Assembly (NCBI RefSeq): GCF_024139115.2
Contig: NW_026943222.1
Span: 124,001 to 188,000, forward strand
Direction: 5' to 3'
Source of the DNA: Armigeres subalbatus
Taxonomy: Eukaryota; Arthropoda; Insecta; Diptera; Culicidae
Length of the DNA stretch: 64,000 nt
The position numbers and the translations under genes are program-made. How positions within the stretch are numbered: position 1 is the stretch's first letter; each line of letters opens with the position of its first letter. Shown here piece after piece: positions 20,955 to 33,429 of this stretch. The notes under the pieces are model-generated. The model was not told the origin of the DNA. It saw only the letters and a program-made list of their open reading frames with translations, and did not search any database.

Positions 20955-21944
20955 ATTGAATAAAATTTGAATTATGCAACATAAAATTATAATGAAAGCC
21001 CCGAAAGAGTTTTTGCATATTAAGAATTAACATCAGGAATGTTTTATGTGTTTCATGGAAAAAAGATCCTGTATTGCAAGTCGATATTAAAAAAATCTCC
21101 TTGATACAATATTAGTAAAATTTTTCGTTGTTTCATTCATTTTTTTATTTCTATTGAGAAGGTTTGATTAAAAAAAAATCTGACTTTTTAAACATATTCG
21201 GAAATATTGCATAATTTATTCCATTTTAAATAAATTGTACATGTGTTCCCTGATGAATTAAAGAAGCCCAATCAAGGCACTTTATACCATTCTTCCCTTG
21301 GTTGGAAAGTGTTTTTGTATTTGACCGATCAACGTCATGATGTCGTTGCGTTCTGACTATGAGAAGCAGATAGAGAGCAACAACACAGCAATGCCAGCGT
21401 CGCCACAAAGCACACCTGAAAATAGATATGGCAAATTTTTGGGATATTCGGCACAGATATAACTTGGCAAGCACGCAAAATTCCTTGTAATTATGGCTGG
21501 CATCAGTGAGAATTCAGGTTCAATTGTTTCTACAATTGAAGACTTTTCGCTAGTATCTTTAACGTGAACATGGTTGAAATCTAATCTTCCACGCTAGCGT
21601 GCAGTGAAGTATGGACACGAACGGTAGAAGCGATAGCGATAAACACGCTGGGAATAACAGACGTTATGTATCTACATTTATTTTGAATTAAAAATTAACC
21701 TCTTCTGAAAATTTTTGTGGATTATGTGACGACAATCAACTGATTCTAGGGTTTACATTCTATGAGGATTTTCTTTGAAAAAGCTCCTTTTGCGAGGGGT
21801 ACCGGCTCTGATGATGCATTCCATTCGATCTGCCATCGCTACTATTTAGATGTGTTCGTCGCGTTATCCTTTGTATGAATGAACTTTTGCCAATTTTTAC
21901 TTGAATTTATTTTTATTCCAATTCATTGGTATTTTACTTTGTTA
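20955..21944. other. Unrecognised DNA
   Basis: AT-rich with several T runs. An 82-codon minus-strand frame (21226-21474) has no recognisable features. Confidence 0.4.
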
Positions 21945-22782
21945 GAGCAAGATTACCGGTGGTGAATATAAGCCGTTTGGCGGCGCAGTATAATCACTTG
22001 ACACTTTACCGGTCGCTACTAAACGCTGCGTCTCAGTAGCGCAACTGACAGGTGACCAAAGTTGGTAGCGCGGTGAGAGCGCTGCTATTTAACCCGTTAT
22101 AAGACAGACAAATCTAAACAATAAATTTACAAAAACAACATGTCCTATCAATGTTGACATGGTATTAAACTCAAATGTAGGTTTGTTCAGAAACATTGAA
22201 AAATTGGTGGCAATATAGTTGCCACTGCCCGGCAAGCGGGAAAACAGGCAACAACAAAAATAAATAAAAGGTTTTTAAAAATAAGGTTTTACGTAAAAGT
22301 TATCCAAAAACCAAATATATAGAAAGGCAAAGCTTTTTTCACACTAACCGCGTAATAATCTATCACAGGAGATTCAAAATAATTAATACCAACGGAAAAA
22401 TATATCTTTTGTCATTTTATTTTTAACGAATTATAACTGAAAATCCTTCTTCCACTGAAACATGATCTGTTCGTAAAAACTGTTCTCAAATTGAAATTTC
22501 AATTTTTTTTTGGCTCAAACTCATCTGGTTATAGGAAGCAAATAAAGCCACTACATGGGAAATAATAAGTAGAGCACTTGTTTATAAATAGAAAAAACAT
22601 ATAATTTGTTGGTGGCAATATAGTTGCCTTATAAAGGGTTGCCAAACGTCAAACGTCACCGGTGCGGATTACAGTAACCAAATTGATAGCCGAAAACAGT
22701 GACTGATACGGAAAAGAGTGACTAAACTAAAATGACAGCGCAGTGCGGGTGTTCAAAATACTCTCGGTCGGTAATGATGCTC
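21945..22782. mobile_element. Candidate PIF/Harbinger-type element with TTA duplication, hosting a nested MITE
   Basis: The left end GAGCAAGATTACCG and the right end CGGTAATGATGCTC are inverted with two mismatches, and both are flanked by TTA (21942-21944, 22783-22785). A 3-bp TTA duplication is typical of PIF/Harbinger. The similarity of the arms is short, so this is tentative. A second inverted-repeat unit (22091-22640) sits inside it. Confidence 0.4.
22091..22640. mobile_element. Candidate 550-bp MITE
   Basis: The ends AACCCGTTATAAG (22091-22103) and CTTATAAAGGGTT (22628-22640) pair with one mismatch. Near each side an identical internal motif GGTGGCAATATAGTTGCC occurs (about 22207 and 22610), itself nearly palindromic. 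No clear target duplication. Confidence 0.45.
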
Positions 22783-23183
22783 TTAGCAATGATATAATAT
22801 TATTCCAACCTTTGGTTAGATGCTACGGCGTCTAATGGTCTAGTGGTCTTCCAGAAGCGTTTTGTGATTTTTCGGACCATAATCCGTTTTCCAGCAGTTG
22901 TCCCGACGCTTTCGATTTTTCAAACCACCTTTGTGGTAATACAAACCACTTTACCTTGTGATATTTTAAAACCATCCAATATTTTAATAACCCCTTGAAT
23001 TCTACTCACCTATTGAAATTAGCGTCAGGATACAAAAAATAACCTGGCAGGATCACCAAAATGTGTGGCCCAAATAAGGGCGAAATGCGATGATAAGCTC
23101 TCCGTGGTGCGTGTGCACGCCACGGAGATCTGACAAGAAGAGGGCGAGTCATGGCTTGCTGATCATCAATTGACACGCTGAGG
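22783..23183. other. Unrecognised DNA with a stable hairpin
   Basis: At 23100-23127 CTCCGTGG pairs with CCACGGAG, with CGTG/CACG inside it after a 2-nt bulge. The role is unknown. The rest shows no feature. Confidence 0.4.
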
Positions 23184-23432
23184 TCTTCTTCTTCTTATTG
23201 GCATTATATCCCCACACTGGGACAGAGCCGCCTCGCAGCTTAGTGTCTCTACACTTCCACAGTTATTAACTGCGAGGTTTCTAAGCCGTTACATTTTGCA
23301 TTCGTATATCATGAGGCTAACACGATGATACTTTTATGCCCAGGCAGTCGAGACAATTTCCAATCCGAAATTGCCCAGACGGCACGCATCGAACCCAGCC
23401 ACTCAGCATGGTCTTGCTTTTGTAGCCGCCGT
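23184..23432 (-). mobile_element. tRNA-type SINE with AAG tail, copy 2
   Basis: On the minus strand it starts GGCGGCTACAAAAGCAAGAC, contains a tRNA-like B-box region (TGGGTTCGATGCG, about 23391) and ends in AAGAAGAAGA (23197-23184). It shares its order with 19661-19902. The B box is better preserved here than in copy 1. Confidence 0.65.
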
Positions 23433-23898
23433 CTCACTTCTCACTACTATTTCCCACTCCCACTGTGGAAAGTGAGAAATGAGTCTCACTTCTCAATACT
23501 ATTTCCCACTTCCCACTGTGGAAAGTGAGAAGAGACGTCTTACTACCTTCAGACTACTTATTTTTCAGTGACAAGTGAGAAATTAGGGAGAGAGGTGATA
23601 CGTCTCAATTTCATCTCCTTTCTCATTCTCACGTAAAAGTGAGAAACAGCAGTGAGAAGTGAGAATCTCACTACTCACTTTGCGCTTCTACTTTTTACAT
23701 TGAGGAGTGAGAAACTACAGTGAGAATTGAGATTTCACTTCTAATTTTTCACTTTTCAACGTGAAAAGAGAACTGAAAAGTGAGTAGTTAGACGTTTCTC
23801 TTCTCACTTCGCACTATTCACTTTAAAGTGAGAAGTGAGAAATAAGTAGTGGAAGTGAGACGTCTCACTTTTCACACTCTATTCCTCACTTTTCAAAT
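23433..23898. repeat. Degenerate TCTCACTT / AAGTGAGA simple-repeat tract
   Basis: The tract alternates TCTCACTT-type and AAGTGAGA-type runs, so it contains local inverted pairs. A related tract occurs at 62619-63005. It has no coding meaning. Confidence 0.8.
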
Positions 23899-24022
23899 GA
23901 TCTATTGAGCCAAATGACCCTTTCGGTCAAATGACTTTCGGCCAGATGGGTTTCGGCCAAATGGTTTGTTCGGCATAGTGGCATTCGACCAAATGGGTTT
24001 CGGCCAAACGACTTTTCCCCGT
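23899..24022. repeat. TTCGGCCAAATG short tandem-like repeat
   Basis: The motif TTCGGCCAAATG and close variants recur about seven times with spacing of 12-20 bp. It is joined directly to the TCTCAC tract. The same pairing of repeats is found near 62560-62640 in reverse. Confidence 0.65.
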
Positions 24023-24947
24023 TTTAAAGCTTTACAGCTTTACTGGTCCGTTGCGAAAGTTCGATCGTTGGAAATGAGCGGACTATGAATTTCAGATCAG
24101 CAGTTCAATTGACCTGTTTTAGTCTATCAGTGTGCACGGTATGCCTTTTGTTGACGAAAGTGAAACCTTATTAGTGACCACTCTTGCAGTAACCCTTCGT
24201 GATAATCAAGATCGGTAATCTTTGTCATTGGTCATTTGCCATAATTGCAGTACCATTAGCATACTGTGTTAGGCTACATCCTGTAGGAAGTGGTGGTTCA
24301 TCGGAAGTGTACATGCTATATAGGATAGAGACCAGAAACTACTTGTGATAGACTGAGACCTATTGGATATCAGAAGTAGCTCCTGCAATGACCTGAGTGT
24401 GCACCAACTTACGAAAGAGACCATCATGCCAATTTGCAATGCCTGCTTAACGTTCAGTAGAAGGATGGCTGTTATTGAGAGAGATTGGTTGGTGGTAGAT
24501 GTATTTCTACTTATATCAGTTGACCTTTAACCTTTCCAAAGTCGAACCTATTCTGCAGACTTGGTGCTTGATGGCTCATTATTCTCTGAAGGATAATTTG
24601 CCCACCAATTGCGGATAGCAAAGAATTAGCCTGTAGCTTTTGGGGAGGACCCATTCCCGGATTACCAATTTTCACATTGCTGGAAAATAGTTTAACTGGA
24701 AATACCCGGTCTAGGATGCCGGGTTGAAACTTCTCGATTCCCGATTGTAATGCCAAAAGATTATAACCATGCAATCGCAGGATAGAAAAAGCTTTCATTA
24801 ATAACTGAGACATTTCTCATAGAATACTAGTTGAATGGATCACTATTTGTTTATTTATTCAAGTTAACTGACTCAAAGTCTAAAGAATAATATACCCAAA
24901 CCACGACTGTTAGATTTTCTAAAACAACTCTATATAGAGAACCTACC
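24023..24947. other. Unrecognised DNA
   Basis: A 100-codon minus-strand frame (24511-24813) has no recognised domain. Nothing else was identified. Confidence 0.4.
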
Positions 24948-25110
24948 AAAACCTGTATAAGAACTGGACATATGCGAATTTATTAGATTCTTATACGAAA
25001 ATTGCTCACAAACAAATATTGTAAGAAAAGCTTGCAAAATTGTAAGGTCTAACACTATATCTGTGTAAAAATTCAGTTTTTTGTATATGCCCAGTTCTTA
25101 TACAGGTTTT
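24948..25110. mobile_element. 163-bp MITE
   Basis: The ends AAAACCTGTATAAGAACTGG and CCAGTTCTTATACAGGTTTT are perfect inverted repeats and continue for about 7 more bases with two mismatches. The inside is AT-rich. No target duplication is clear. Confidence 0.7.
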
Positions 25111-26286
25111 TGACACAGAAAAAATATGACTATTATTGTGATGTAATCTATAAAATTAGTGTAAATGTAGACATGTAATCGTTTTTTCAATGTTGTTGTG
25201 CGTTAAAATCATACATAAACAGAGCATGAAATAAGCTGTATAACAGTCACCTTTCCATTATAATTAATATATTGAAAACAATTTATTCTACACTAAAGAT
25301 CTAAAAACCAAGTCTACATGAAATATATCAACAAACAAAAGATAATAGAGGGGAATCGACTATTTTCAAATCATATTTTTCCGTCCCATTTCCGCATCGC
25401 ATTTTGAATTTATATGAAAATTAGTATGAAACAACGTTTTTATTTGTTTTGAAAGGTTTCCACTTATGTTAACTCTGCACTTATTACGTTAAAATAGTCT
25501 ATGCTGAAAAACTTTGTCGAAGAAGTTAGGTTCTAGAACGTCTCAAAAAAATATTAAGTTCGAATATTGATTGTCGAAGTATATGCGAAAATCATTTTTC
25601 TCAGATAGTATGCTACCTATGGTGCATAACTAAATATAAATTGCAACGAAATCATTCGTCTTATCGAGTTGAATATTCCCATGAGTAACTTAAATCTGTT
25701 CACATCTTGAATAGGACAGGGTGATTACTGATTGCCGACTTATTGGATGCTATCGCTCGCTTGCCGACATCATGTGGCTGGTCTGTCCTAAACATTGCTT
25801 TGAGTTGGATGGAGTAAGTCTCAGTCAAATAAATTGACAAATATACATTTAGAGAACAACAAAATCTCTTTCTGACGCAAATTTAAAAACTAGTAAATTC
25901 AACTGTCCCTTTATTGGACAAGACAAATATCATAGCGTTTTGCTTGCAGCTCAACGAACATCAACCAAGAGGAGATTACGTGGAACTTATGGCTTTGGAG
26001 TTGTTTTTTTTTGGATCCAAAAAAAAAGGAAAGGAGCATCAGCAGAGTAATATGGATGACACGTGCAATATATGTATCGAAAATCCTGAACCATGACGAG
26101 TTGGATATCTTCGACGAAAAGCTCATAAGACATTTTGAAAACTGTGCATTTTTTAAAAAATGTTACATCCAGTACTGATCAGTCTAAATAATCCGGCTCG
26201 AAAGTTTATTAAACAGCAGTAAATTTTTTTCATGATAACTGCCTCTGTATTGACATTGAATTTGATAATCTAATCTGCTGCGCTCC
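25111..26286. other. Unrecognised AT-rich DNA
   Basis: No gene or repeat family recognised. A pair of overlapping opposite open frames at 25911-26126 looks like chance. Confidence 0.4.
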
Positions 26287-26505
26287 TTGAAACATCTGTG
26301 GTATCTATCACCTCGAAATATGGCTCTAGCGTTGTTTGACGATGGCGTAAGCTTTAGTGAGAAGGATCTGACGAAGTTCGGTATTTTTCAAAACGCAACG
26401 ATTGGCGAGCAAGCCATCAAAATCAATAATTTCCGAGAAAACGCCAACCAGACAGACAGTATCATTTTGGCTAATACGCCATCTTCAATTGTCACAGAAA
26501 AATAA
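26287..26505 (+). pseudogene. Possible transposase-derived fragment
   Basis: The frame begins MKHLWYLSPRNMALALFDDG. The wording resembles a block (LWYL...LALFD) I associate with transposon-derived proteins of animals, but I cannot name the family with certainty. The frame is 72 codons and is not continued on either side. Confidence 0.25.
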
Positions 26506-27819
26506 AGAATTCTCCGAAATCAAGAGTTTCTGAATGATAACAACAATTATCTTGATGCCAAAAAATGTGGTCGCTTTTGGAGGCAAAACGTGGCAGAATG
26601 AAAATTAAGTTCATTTCAAATTAAAACAAAATCAACGCGAGACCCATTAAAACAAAATATTACTCCAAGTTATAGAACATCACAGAAAGGAACATCCTAT
26701 ATATCTTAAAAGGATTGAAATCAAACAAGATTTGTTGACTGGCCCTAAAATAAAATTTCATTAAAAATTCACGTGCTCTATATCACTGCAACAAATTTAA
26801 TCTCTTAAGATAAACTTTCATATTATTCTGCATGTTCTTATTACTATGAAAAGTGGAAGGTGCATAGATTATGCCTCCCACTTTTTTAGAATCTCATCTG
26901 AGTACAGATTGACAGGATATACGTATCAAAAAGAAAACTCAAATGAAACCTTATTTAAAATAAAATGTATATTTCTATCATTTCTTATGCTCCAATTATG
27001 TGTGATATTTGATGTAAATGTACAGATTCTTTCCAACAGTGTAGGTTCTGCAGAATTGTTAAAAATCTAACAATCGCTGTGAGGAAGTTTATTAATAGAA
27101 CTACCTACTACATTAGCATTGAATTGTATAGCTACAAGACGTTCACCAAACTCAAAGAAGTTCTCCACCAACGCAAACATTAGAGGCACGTACGTAAAGC
27201 GCTTGTGATATCCAATCCAAACGACGTTCTTGGAATTGGCGATAAAATCCAACGAGAGGCTTAGAGAGATAGATAAGGATGTTCGTCGAACAGCAATTTA
27301 GCATTATATACACCTAAATCCTTTACTTGTTTTACGAGAAAAGGATTTAGTGTCAGATAATTCGTAGTGTATTAGTCAAATACAATTGGTGATGCAAATC
27401 GATGGAACGTTATCACACGCATTTGAGGACAAAAAAATCATTTGACACCACCTTCAACTTCTGAAAATATTATAACGGTTATAGGAACTGGCATTCATCA
27501 TAAGCTCCCATTTCCATCCCATCAAAAGAAGAAATTTGATTTGTTTTTATTTTTGAGATTTTTTCAGTAGTGAGCACGTATATTAGCAAAAAGAAGCAAC
27601 TAGATTGGAGCTGTATTTCTTGTCATACAGATGAGATGATATATATTCAGTGAGATTGATAATGAACAGTTCCTGTAAGTATAGCAAACTTTGCCGTATA
27701 GCAACCGGCCTTGATAGATCACGCAGCATGGCGTTTAAGAAAGTTATAGTTTAGTGCACTGTCTGTATAAATATTTGACGGGCTGTTTCATTTTTGACTT
27801 GTCAATCGATTACCCAGTT
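26506..27819. other. Unrecognised AT-rich DNA
   Basis: A minus-strand frame of 61 codons (27067-27252) contains an ordinary-looking stretch, VPLMFALVENFFEFGERLVA, but no family could be assigned. Nothing else was identified. Confidence 0.35.
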
Positions 27820-29632
27820 CAGGCCTGCCCAACCTTTTTGAGCCACGGGCCAATTTTCAGAATTAACAAAGCTGGCGGGCCCGAAAATATTCGACAAAAT
27901 ATTTTAACTAGTTTATTTTGTGGACGCAATAGCGCCCGTGGCAAGTGTTTTTTTTCAATTTTAAGAGTGGTAGATTTTTTCAATGCTAATAATCAAAATT
28001 TTCAACGTCTGTTGTGTCAGATTTTTGTATCAAATGCTGTGTCTGTGTCAAGGTTATCACAGGTTTTGTTTCTGCATCTGAAAAAAAGAAATTAAAGTGT
28101 CAAATATTTTATTTTTGTGAATTTTCCCACACCTTGTCTGGTTGAGATCACGACAGACAAACAGGGCTATTATATATATGATATATTTTTCATAAAAAAA
28201 TCGTAATTGGACTCATATTGTTTTCGCAATCGGTGACTATAATTTGCAAACAAAACAGATTTTTACTGCTTTCATTCTTAAAAGTATTGTTCTCATAGAT
28301 ATGTGCTTCGGAAGAGATAAGATCCTTATGAGAGATGTTTAATCTGAAATTTAGATGTTTGGTAATATCTACCAAAGGAAGTGTCACTTGTTCGATTTCG
28401 TTTTCAAGAGAATGTCAATTAAGCAGTAATACACCAAATCTCCAATCTGCCTCATTTCCGTCAACATCATTTAGAATTGGTAGTGGATCCCTCTCGTGAT
28501 AAAGTATATTACTAATGACGACCGTCTATTTGGATAATCGTTTGATTTCGAACACAGATTTTCTGTAAATATGTAGTAAAGTGGGGAAATAAACCATACC
28601 ACTGTGATTGCTTTTCCCTCTTAAAAGTGTCAAATTCCAGTGTCGCCTCCAACAGATGTAAGGCTACTTAAATTTTAAAAGGAGAGTTCGTCCTTCATGT
28701 AGGTCTTAAAGACCCCTCAGGTCTTTTTCCGGTAGATGATCTTCAACTCCCGTTATGAAGACAATATTTGAACCATGTATTTAATACAATATTTATCGAT
28801 TGTGAGAAAGTGAGTCGAACAAACTGCGGATGGCATGATGCCATGTTTTGAATCAAATATTCAAAGTAAATTTTATAGTAGTGTTCATGTTTGATCATTT
28901 GATTCCTATTGAGACTTTCATTCCATTGACATTTCTTAGTGGGGACCTTTCATGAATTTTGGCAACAAAACAAGTCTATTCTGCGGATAGGGATGACACC
29001 AACCTGAAGCAGGTTTTTTCGCAACGTAGTTTTCAAATTTTCTTAGAACTTTTACTCTTCTCTGCGTTCCGAGGCAAACTAAGCCTAAGGAGATTTTACC
29101 TCAGGATTTTATTTTTACCAAGGAGATTTTACCTTTACCTTTTACGATGCCGACATTCCTTAACAAGTTCTATGTCCTAGAATAGTTTCATTTGTTTCGC
29201 CTAAATTCACTAACAGCAAAACTGGCCCGTATTGCATTTTCATCCTTCGTGTTTGTCAGTGAAGAGAGTTTGTGTTTGATATTCCAATTATTTGAATCAA
29301 TAATGAAAAATTAAATTAAGTGAGTCTGATAACAGATAAGTTCGTTATCGTTCGATAAGTTCGTTATCGTTTCCGACGGTTTATATAATATTTCCCTATG
29401 CGAAAACTACGAGTAAAATTGAGTAAATCGTGAAAAACTAAAACTAAGATTCGTATGGATAATTACATAGGCAGTTTCTAAAGCGCATTTTCGCCTACTA
29501 TGCTGGACAACGTCTGCCGGGTCGACTAGTAAATTATAAGGGCCCTCTCATTCTTAGTGCGGTAAGATGCGGGCCACATAAAATGGAGCCGAGGGCCGCA
29601 TCCGCCCGCGGGCCGTACGTCGGGCAGCCCTG
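27820..29632. mobile_element. hAT-like DNA transposon, decayed
   Basis: The left end is CAGGCCTGCCCAAC and the right end is GTCGGGCAGCCCTG, inverted with few mismatches, the CAG..CTG form of many hAT ends. The flanks are ACCCAGTT (27812-27819) and ACCCTAGTT (29633-29641), an 8-bp duplication with one inserted base. GC-rich ends (GGGCC repeats) contrast with an AT-rich, decayed middle. Confidence 0.65.
28190..28387 (-). pseudogene. Possible hAT transposase remnant
   Basis: On the minus strand PLVDITKHLNFRLN and later text loosely match the D-T-HLN-LN-LQGK block seen in hAT proteins related to the ZBED/SCAND3 group. It sits within the hAT-like ends. The match is weak, and the frame carries stops on both sides. 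Confidence 0.3.
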
Positions 29633-29641
29633 ACCCTAGTT

Positions 29642-30084
29642 GATTGCAGCGTCGCTCTAGATCGATTTCAGTTGAGCTTCATGGTTTTCTTCAAACTCAT
29701 GCCCGCTGGTCCCGACTCACAGAGATACATAACATTGACGGGAGTAATTTTACTGCTCTGGTTCTTCGTTTTATCGCAGCCTTTACTTCATACGCTGAAT
29801 CTTCCATCGGATTGCATCAGCTATCCTCTGCGCTGTCACATTCCGGAACATCCACTACCCGAGTTTCAAGTTCTTCAACGATCTCTTCGCAGCAGGATCT
29901 TAAAGACTGTGTTGATTTGTCTCCGAGTCTCCACTCTCATCGCTGAATCCCATCAATGGGACGGATCAGCGTGGTATTCTACTGCCGACGAAGGGAAACC
30001 CACAACAATCAGCTCATATTAGCCTCTAAGATATCTCATTACGCAAGGATAAATGTGAATGCCGGTGAATGACGCAACGTGTCA
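29642..30084. other. Unrecognised DNA with overlapping open frames
   Basis: Two overlapping plus-strand frames (29644-29946, 29672-30022) are GC-richer than the surroundings. I recognise no domain. They may be part of the LINE remnant that follows. Confidence 0.3.
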
Positions 30085-30300
30085 GCCACCTACTTATCCA
30101 ACTGATCAGCTGAAACGTTGGCTTAAGCACTTCGAAAAACTACTTTAAGTTTAGACGTCCGACCAACTATCAACATCTCGGCGAGTGCAAGTCCCACATC
30201 AACTTCAAAGCCCCATCACTGCAGGAAATGACCCTAGGAATGACCGAATATTTGCATAGATGCTTTAAGCCGACGCCATGCCATCCGCGTGAGAGTTAAA
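30085..30300 (+). pseudogene. LINE RT N-terminal fragment
   Basis: Several frames give PTDQLKRWLKHFEKLL and, further on, RNDRIFA and ADAMPSA pieces. They match the linker before RT in LINEs (QxxRWxEHFxxLL ... AEMLKAD). It is a small, broken remnant of unknown clade, cut at 30304 by the next element. Confidence 0.4.
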
Positions 30301-30879
30301 AGGTAGGGTAAGACGGTATAATATGCCCCCCCTAAGGCAACTCCTTGATAACTTTTACTTTTCAACGCAATTTATGAAACTTTGTGTTATTTGGTAGTCC
30401 AGGAAGTCGCAAATGCATTGCCGTGAGTATTCATATAAAATAGTACAGATAAACGTAATAAAGCTTTTTGAAAAATCGCGAAAAATGAATTTCAAAAGTG
30501 CCTGGGCAATACGCCCACCTTAGTCAAACGTTCCATAGACCTTCATTAGTATTTTATCAATCACATAATAAAAGACAAACTTATGCGCTTGACATTAAAA
30601 AACAACATAGGTCCATTTAACCTTCTTCGGATATTTAGAGAAGCTTACGAATAAGATGTTAGGGTCATATTGACCCAGAAATGTAAATGCTTATAAAACA
30701 GTCAAATTATAACCGAATTACAAAGTTTATATACCGTTCGAAAAATAAATTCATCATGTGGCTATGTGGTGATATCTGGTTCTGAGAGACTGGCCACCGG
30801 AAACGACTTCCACGGGGACCTTGTCGGTCATATAAGGGACTAGAAATCGCTCCATATATGCCTTTCGATCACTAATTTT

Positions 30880-32255
30880 CAAAATTCTCTTGAAACGGTA
30901 ATGGGTCCATAGAGGGCTTCCGAGAAAGAACTCCTGGTACATGCAAGGTGCCCCAGGAACCCGCAGGAAGGGACATTTCCGTTTTAGCATCAAAATATGC
31001 GTTGGCGCTCTGTCGTTAAGATTTTCCACAAAATAGATGATTATGCGCTCGAAATCGATAAGGACCATTGGCACTCTTGGAGCCTATAAGGTGCCCTCGA
31101 GAATCCAAAAGGGACATTTCCGTTTTAACACCATAGTCGCGGCAGCTCTTTCGTCATGATTTTCACAAAATAGATGATTATGCCAGTGAAATCGATAATT
31201 GACCACATTGGCCGCTTTGAGCCTACCAGGCCCTCAGGGAACCTAGAATAAAACATTTCCGTTTTAACACTGAAATATGCTGAGCGCGACTCTTTCGGTG
31301 TGTTTTCCACCAAAGAGATGGTTATTCGCTCGAAATCAAGTGACCATGGCCACTTTTGGAACCCAGGTGTCCTCGGAACCGTAGAAAGGGACATTTCCGT
31401 TCACACGAAATATGTCGCGGCGGCTCTTTGTCAAGATTTTCCACAAAATAGATGATTTGCCAGTGAAACGATAAGTGACCACATTGACAACGCCTGAACC
31501 ATGAGGGGCCCCAGGAGCCGTAGAATAGACATTTCGTTTTAATACGAAATATGCGGCGACTTTTCGGTGTGTTTCTCATCAAAGAGATGGTTATTCAGCT
31601 CGAAATCGATAAGGATCACATTGGTACTCTTGGAGCCTATGAGGTGCCCTTGGGAATCCGTAAAGGGACATTTCCGTTTTAACACCTACATATGTCGTGC
31701 GGCAGCTCTTTCTGACAAAATAGATGATTATGCCAGTGAAATCGATAAAGCCACATTGGCTACTCTTGGAATCTATCAGGGACCCCCGAACTTAGAATGG
31801 GACATTTCGTTTTAGCACTAAAGCTATGGTTTTTCGTCTGATTTTCCACAAAATAGATGATTATGCTCTTAAATCGGTAAGTGACCAATTGACAACGCCT
31901 GAACATATAGAGGGCTTAGGGAACCGCAGAATGGACATTTTCGTTTAACACCGAAATGGTGCGGCGACTCTCTCGGTGTTTTTTCATCAAAGAGATGGTA
32001 TTCAGCCTGAAATCGATAATTGACCACATTGGCCATTCTTGAACCAGGAGGTGTCCCTGGGAACCCGTGGAAAGGGACATTTCCATATTAGCAAAAATAT
32101 ATGTGCGGCGGCTCTTTCGTCAGATTTTCCACAGAATAGATGATTATGCGCTTGAAATCGAGAAGTGACTCACATTGGCCACTCTTGAGCAGATGCGCAC
32201 GGGAACCTAGATGGTGACATTTCCGTTTTATACCGAAATGAATAAGTGACCACAT
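30880..32255 (-). repeat. 140-bp satellite array, left arm of fold-back element 1
   Basis: The motif GGGACATTTCCGTTTTA recurs about every 140 bp (near 30971, 31111, 31251, 31391 and on), together with AAATAGATGATTATG and GAAATCGATAA. Small deletions make units vary. Open frames here are products of the repeats. Confidence 0.8.
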
Positions 32256-32640
32256 TTTCACATTTCCGCGAAGAATCCATTGAAAGTGTTCAGCAATAAA
32301 ATCTCACTCACTTTTTAGCAACTCTTTTCCTCAACCGATGTGCTCGCATTAAATATATCTGACGCAAAATCCTGCCCTATTGTTTCCTATCGAAAATTGG
32401 CCAAATCAGACTATGGGCTCCAAAGTTATGGCCAAATACTTAATTTCAGCACCTGCATGGGAAAATCATTTTATGCCACTTATGCTCATCCGACTGGCTT
32501 TGCAATAAGTTGTTCAACAGGAAATTTAGAATGCAAATAAACAATTATAAAAAGTAAGAGCTATCTACCTATTATTTTATATTAGACTTTTCATATATTC
32601 TCAACCCTTTGAATAAACGATAAAGGCACCATCACCACTA

Positions 32641-33173
32641 GGGAGTGAGTGCTAGTAATGGACCTCGTACTATAATGGACCCCACAAAAACAAAAGTTAC
32701 GCTGGAATCAACGATTTCCTGCATATTTTCATTGGATAAAGTTGCTTCACATATCAGGGTAGTTGTCCCATTCAATTGTTTTGGCTTGGGATACTAAAAT
32801 TAAGAATATTAACTAATTTGTAAAAGTGAATACGTTAGAGGGTTCATTATAGCACACAGGGGGGTCCATAATAGGCAACAGGAACATGTGGAATTGGAAC
32901 ATGTAAATCCAATGGAGAGGACCATAATACTGTATGTAAACAAACTCTATGTTGCGTATTATGGTCCGGCGTACAATAGGCAATCTGGCTACATTATTTT
33001 AAAAAGTTATTTTAGTGGTAAAATGAATGTTTCAGCATGTTTTATGTAGAAACGCATTGCTGATAACTGTTACTTGTCATCTGGTGCTACAGAATGGCAA
33101 TATGTCGAGCCTGACTTAGCGAAGCAATTGAAGTAAATTTCCGCCTCAAGGGTCCATTACTTACCCTCACCCC
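32641..33173. mobile_element. 533-bp TA-flanked MITE nested in the core of fold-back element 1
   Basis: The left end GGGAGTGAGTGCTAGTAATG and the right end TTACTTACCCTCACCCC are inverted with a few differences, with TA at 32639-32640 and 33174-33175. The motif ATAATGGACC / GGTCCATAATA recurs inside, as subterminal repeats do in pogo-like elements. Confidence 0.65.
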
Positions 33174-33429
33174 TAGTATAATCTTGTTTTTTTTTCTACA
33201 AATAGTCAATCATTCTAAACCTAATATCTACAACCTACAAGGTACCGCAGGAGTCTCACAGAAGGAGAAATTTTTTTTTATATCAAATGCTGTTTTCATA
33301 TCATTGTCCACGGCGATCGAAAACCTCAAACTTCTATGAGTCGATCTTAGGACAACGACTAATGGTAATCGAGATGTGAATAGAAAATCCGAGAGCTGTT
33401 CGACGGAACCATCACAGTAGCCTAGAAAC

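Noticed and set aside
22825..22860. tRNA-like A box (TGGTCTAGTGG)
   Set aside because: No B box at the right distance and no cloverleaf; probably chance.
24511..24813. 100-codon minus-strand frame as a gene
   Set aside because: No recognisable domain, no splice or promoter support, surrounded by stops in decayed DNA.
27067..27252. Enzyme exon (text VENFFEFGERLVAIQ looks ordinary)
   Set aside because: I could not tie it to a family with confidence; left as an unassigned frame.
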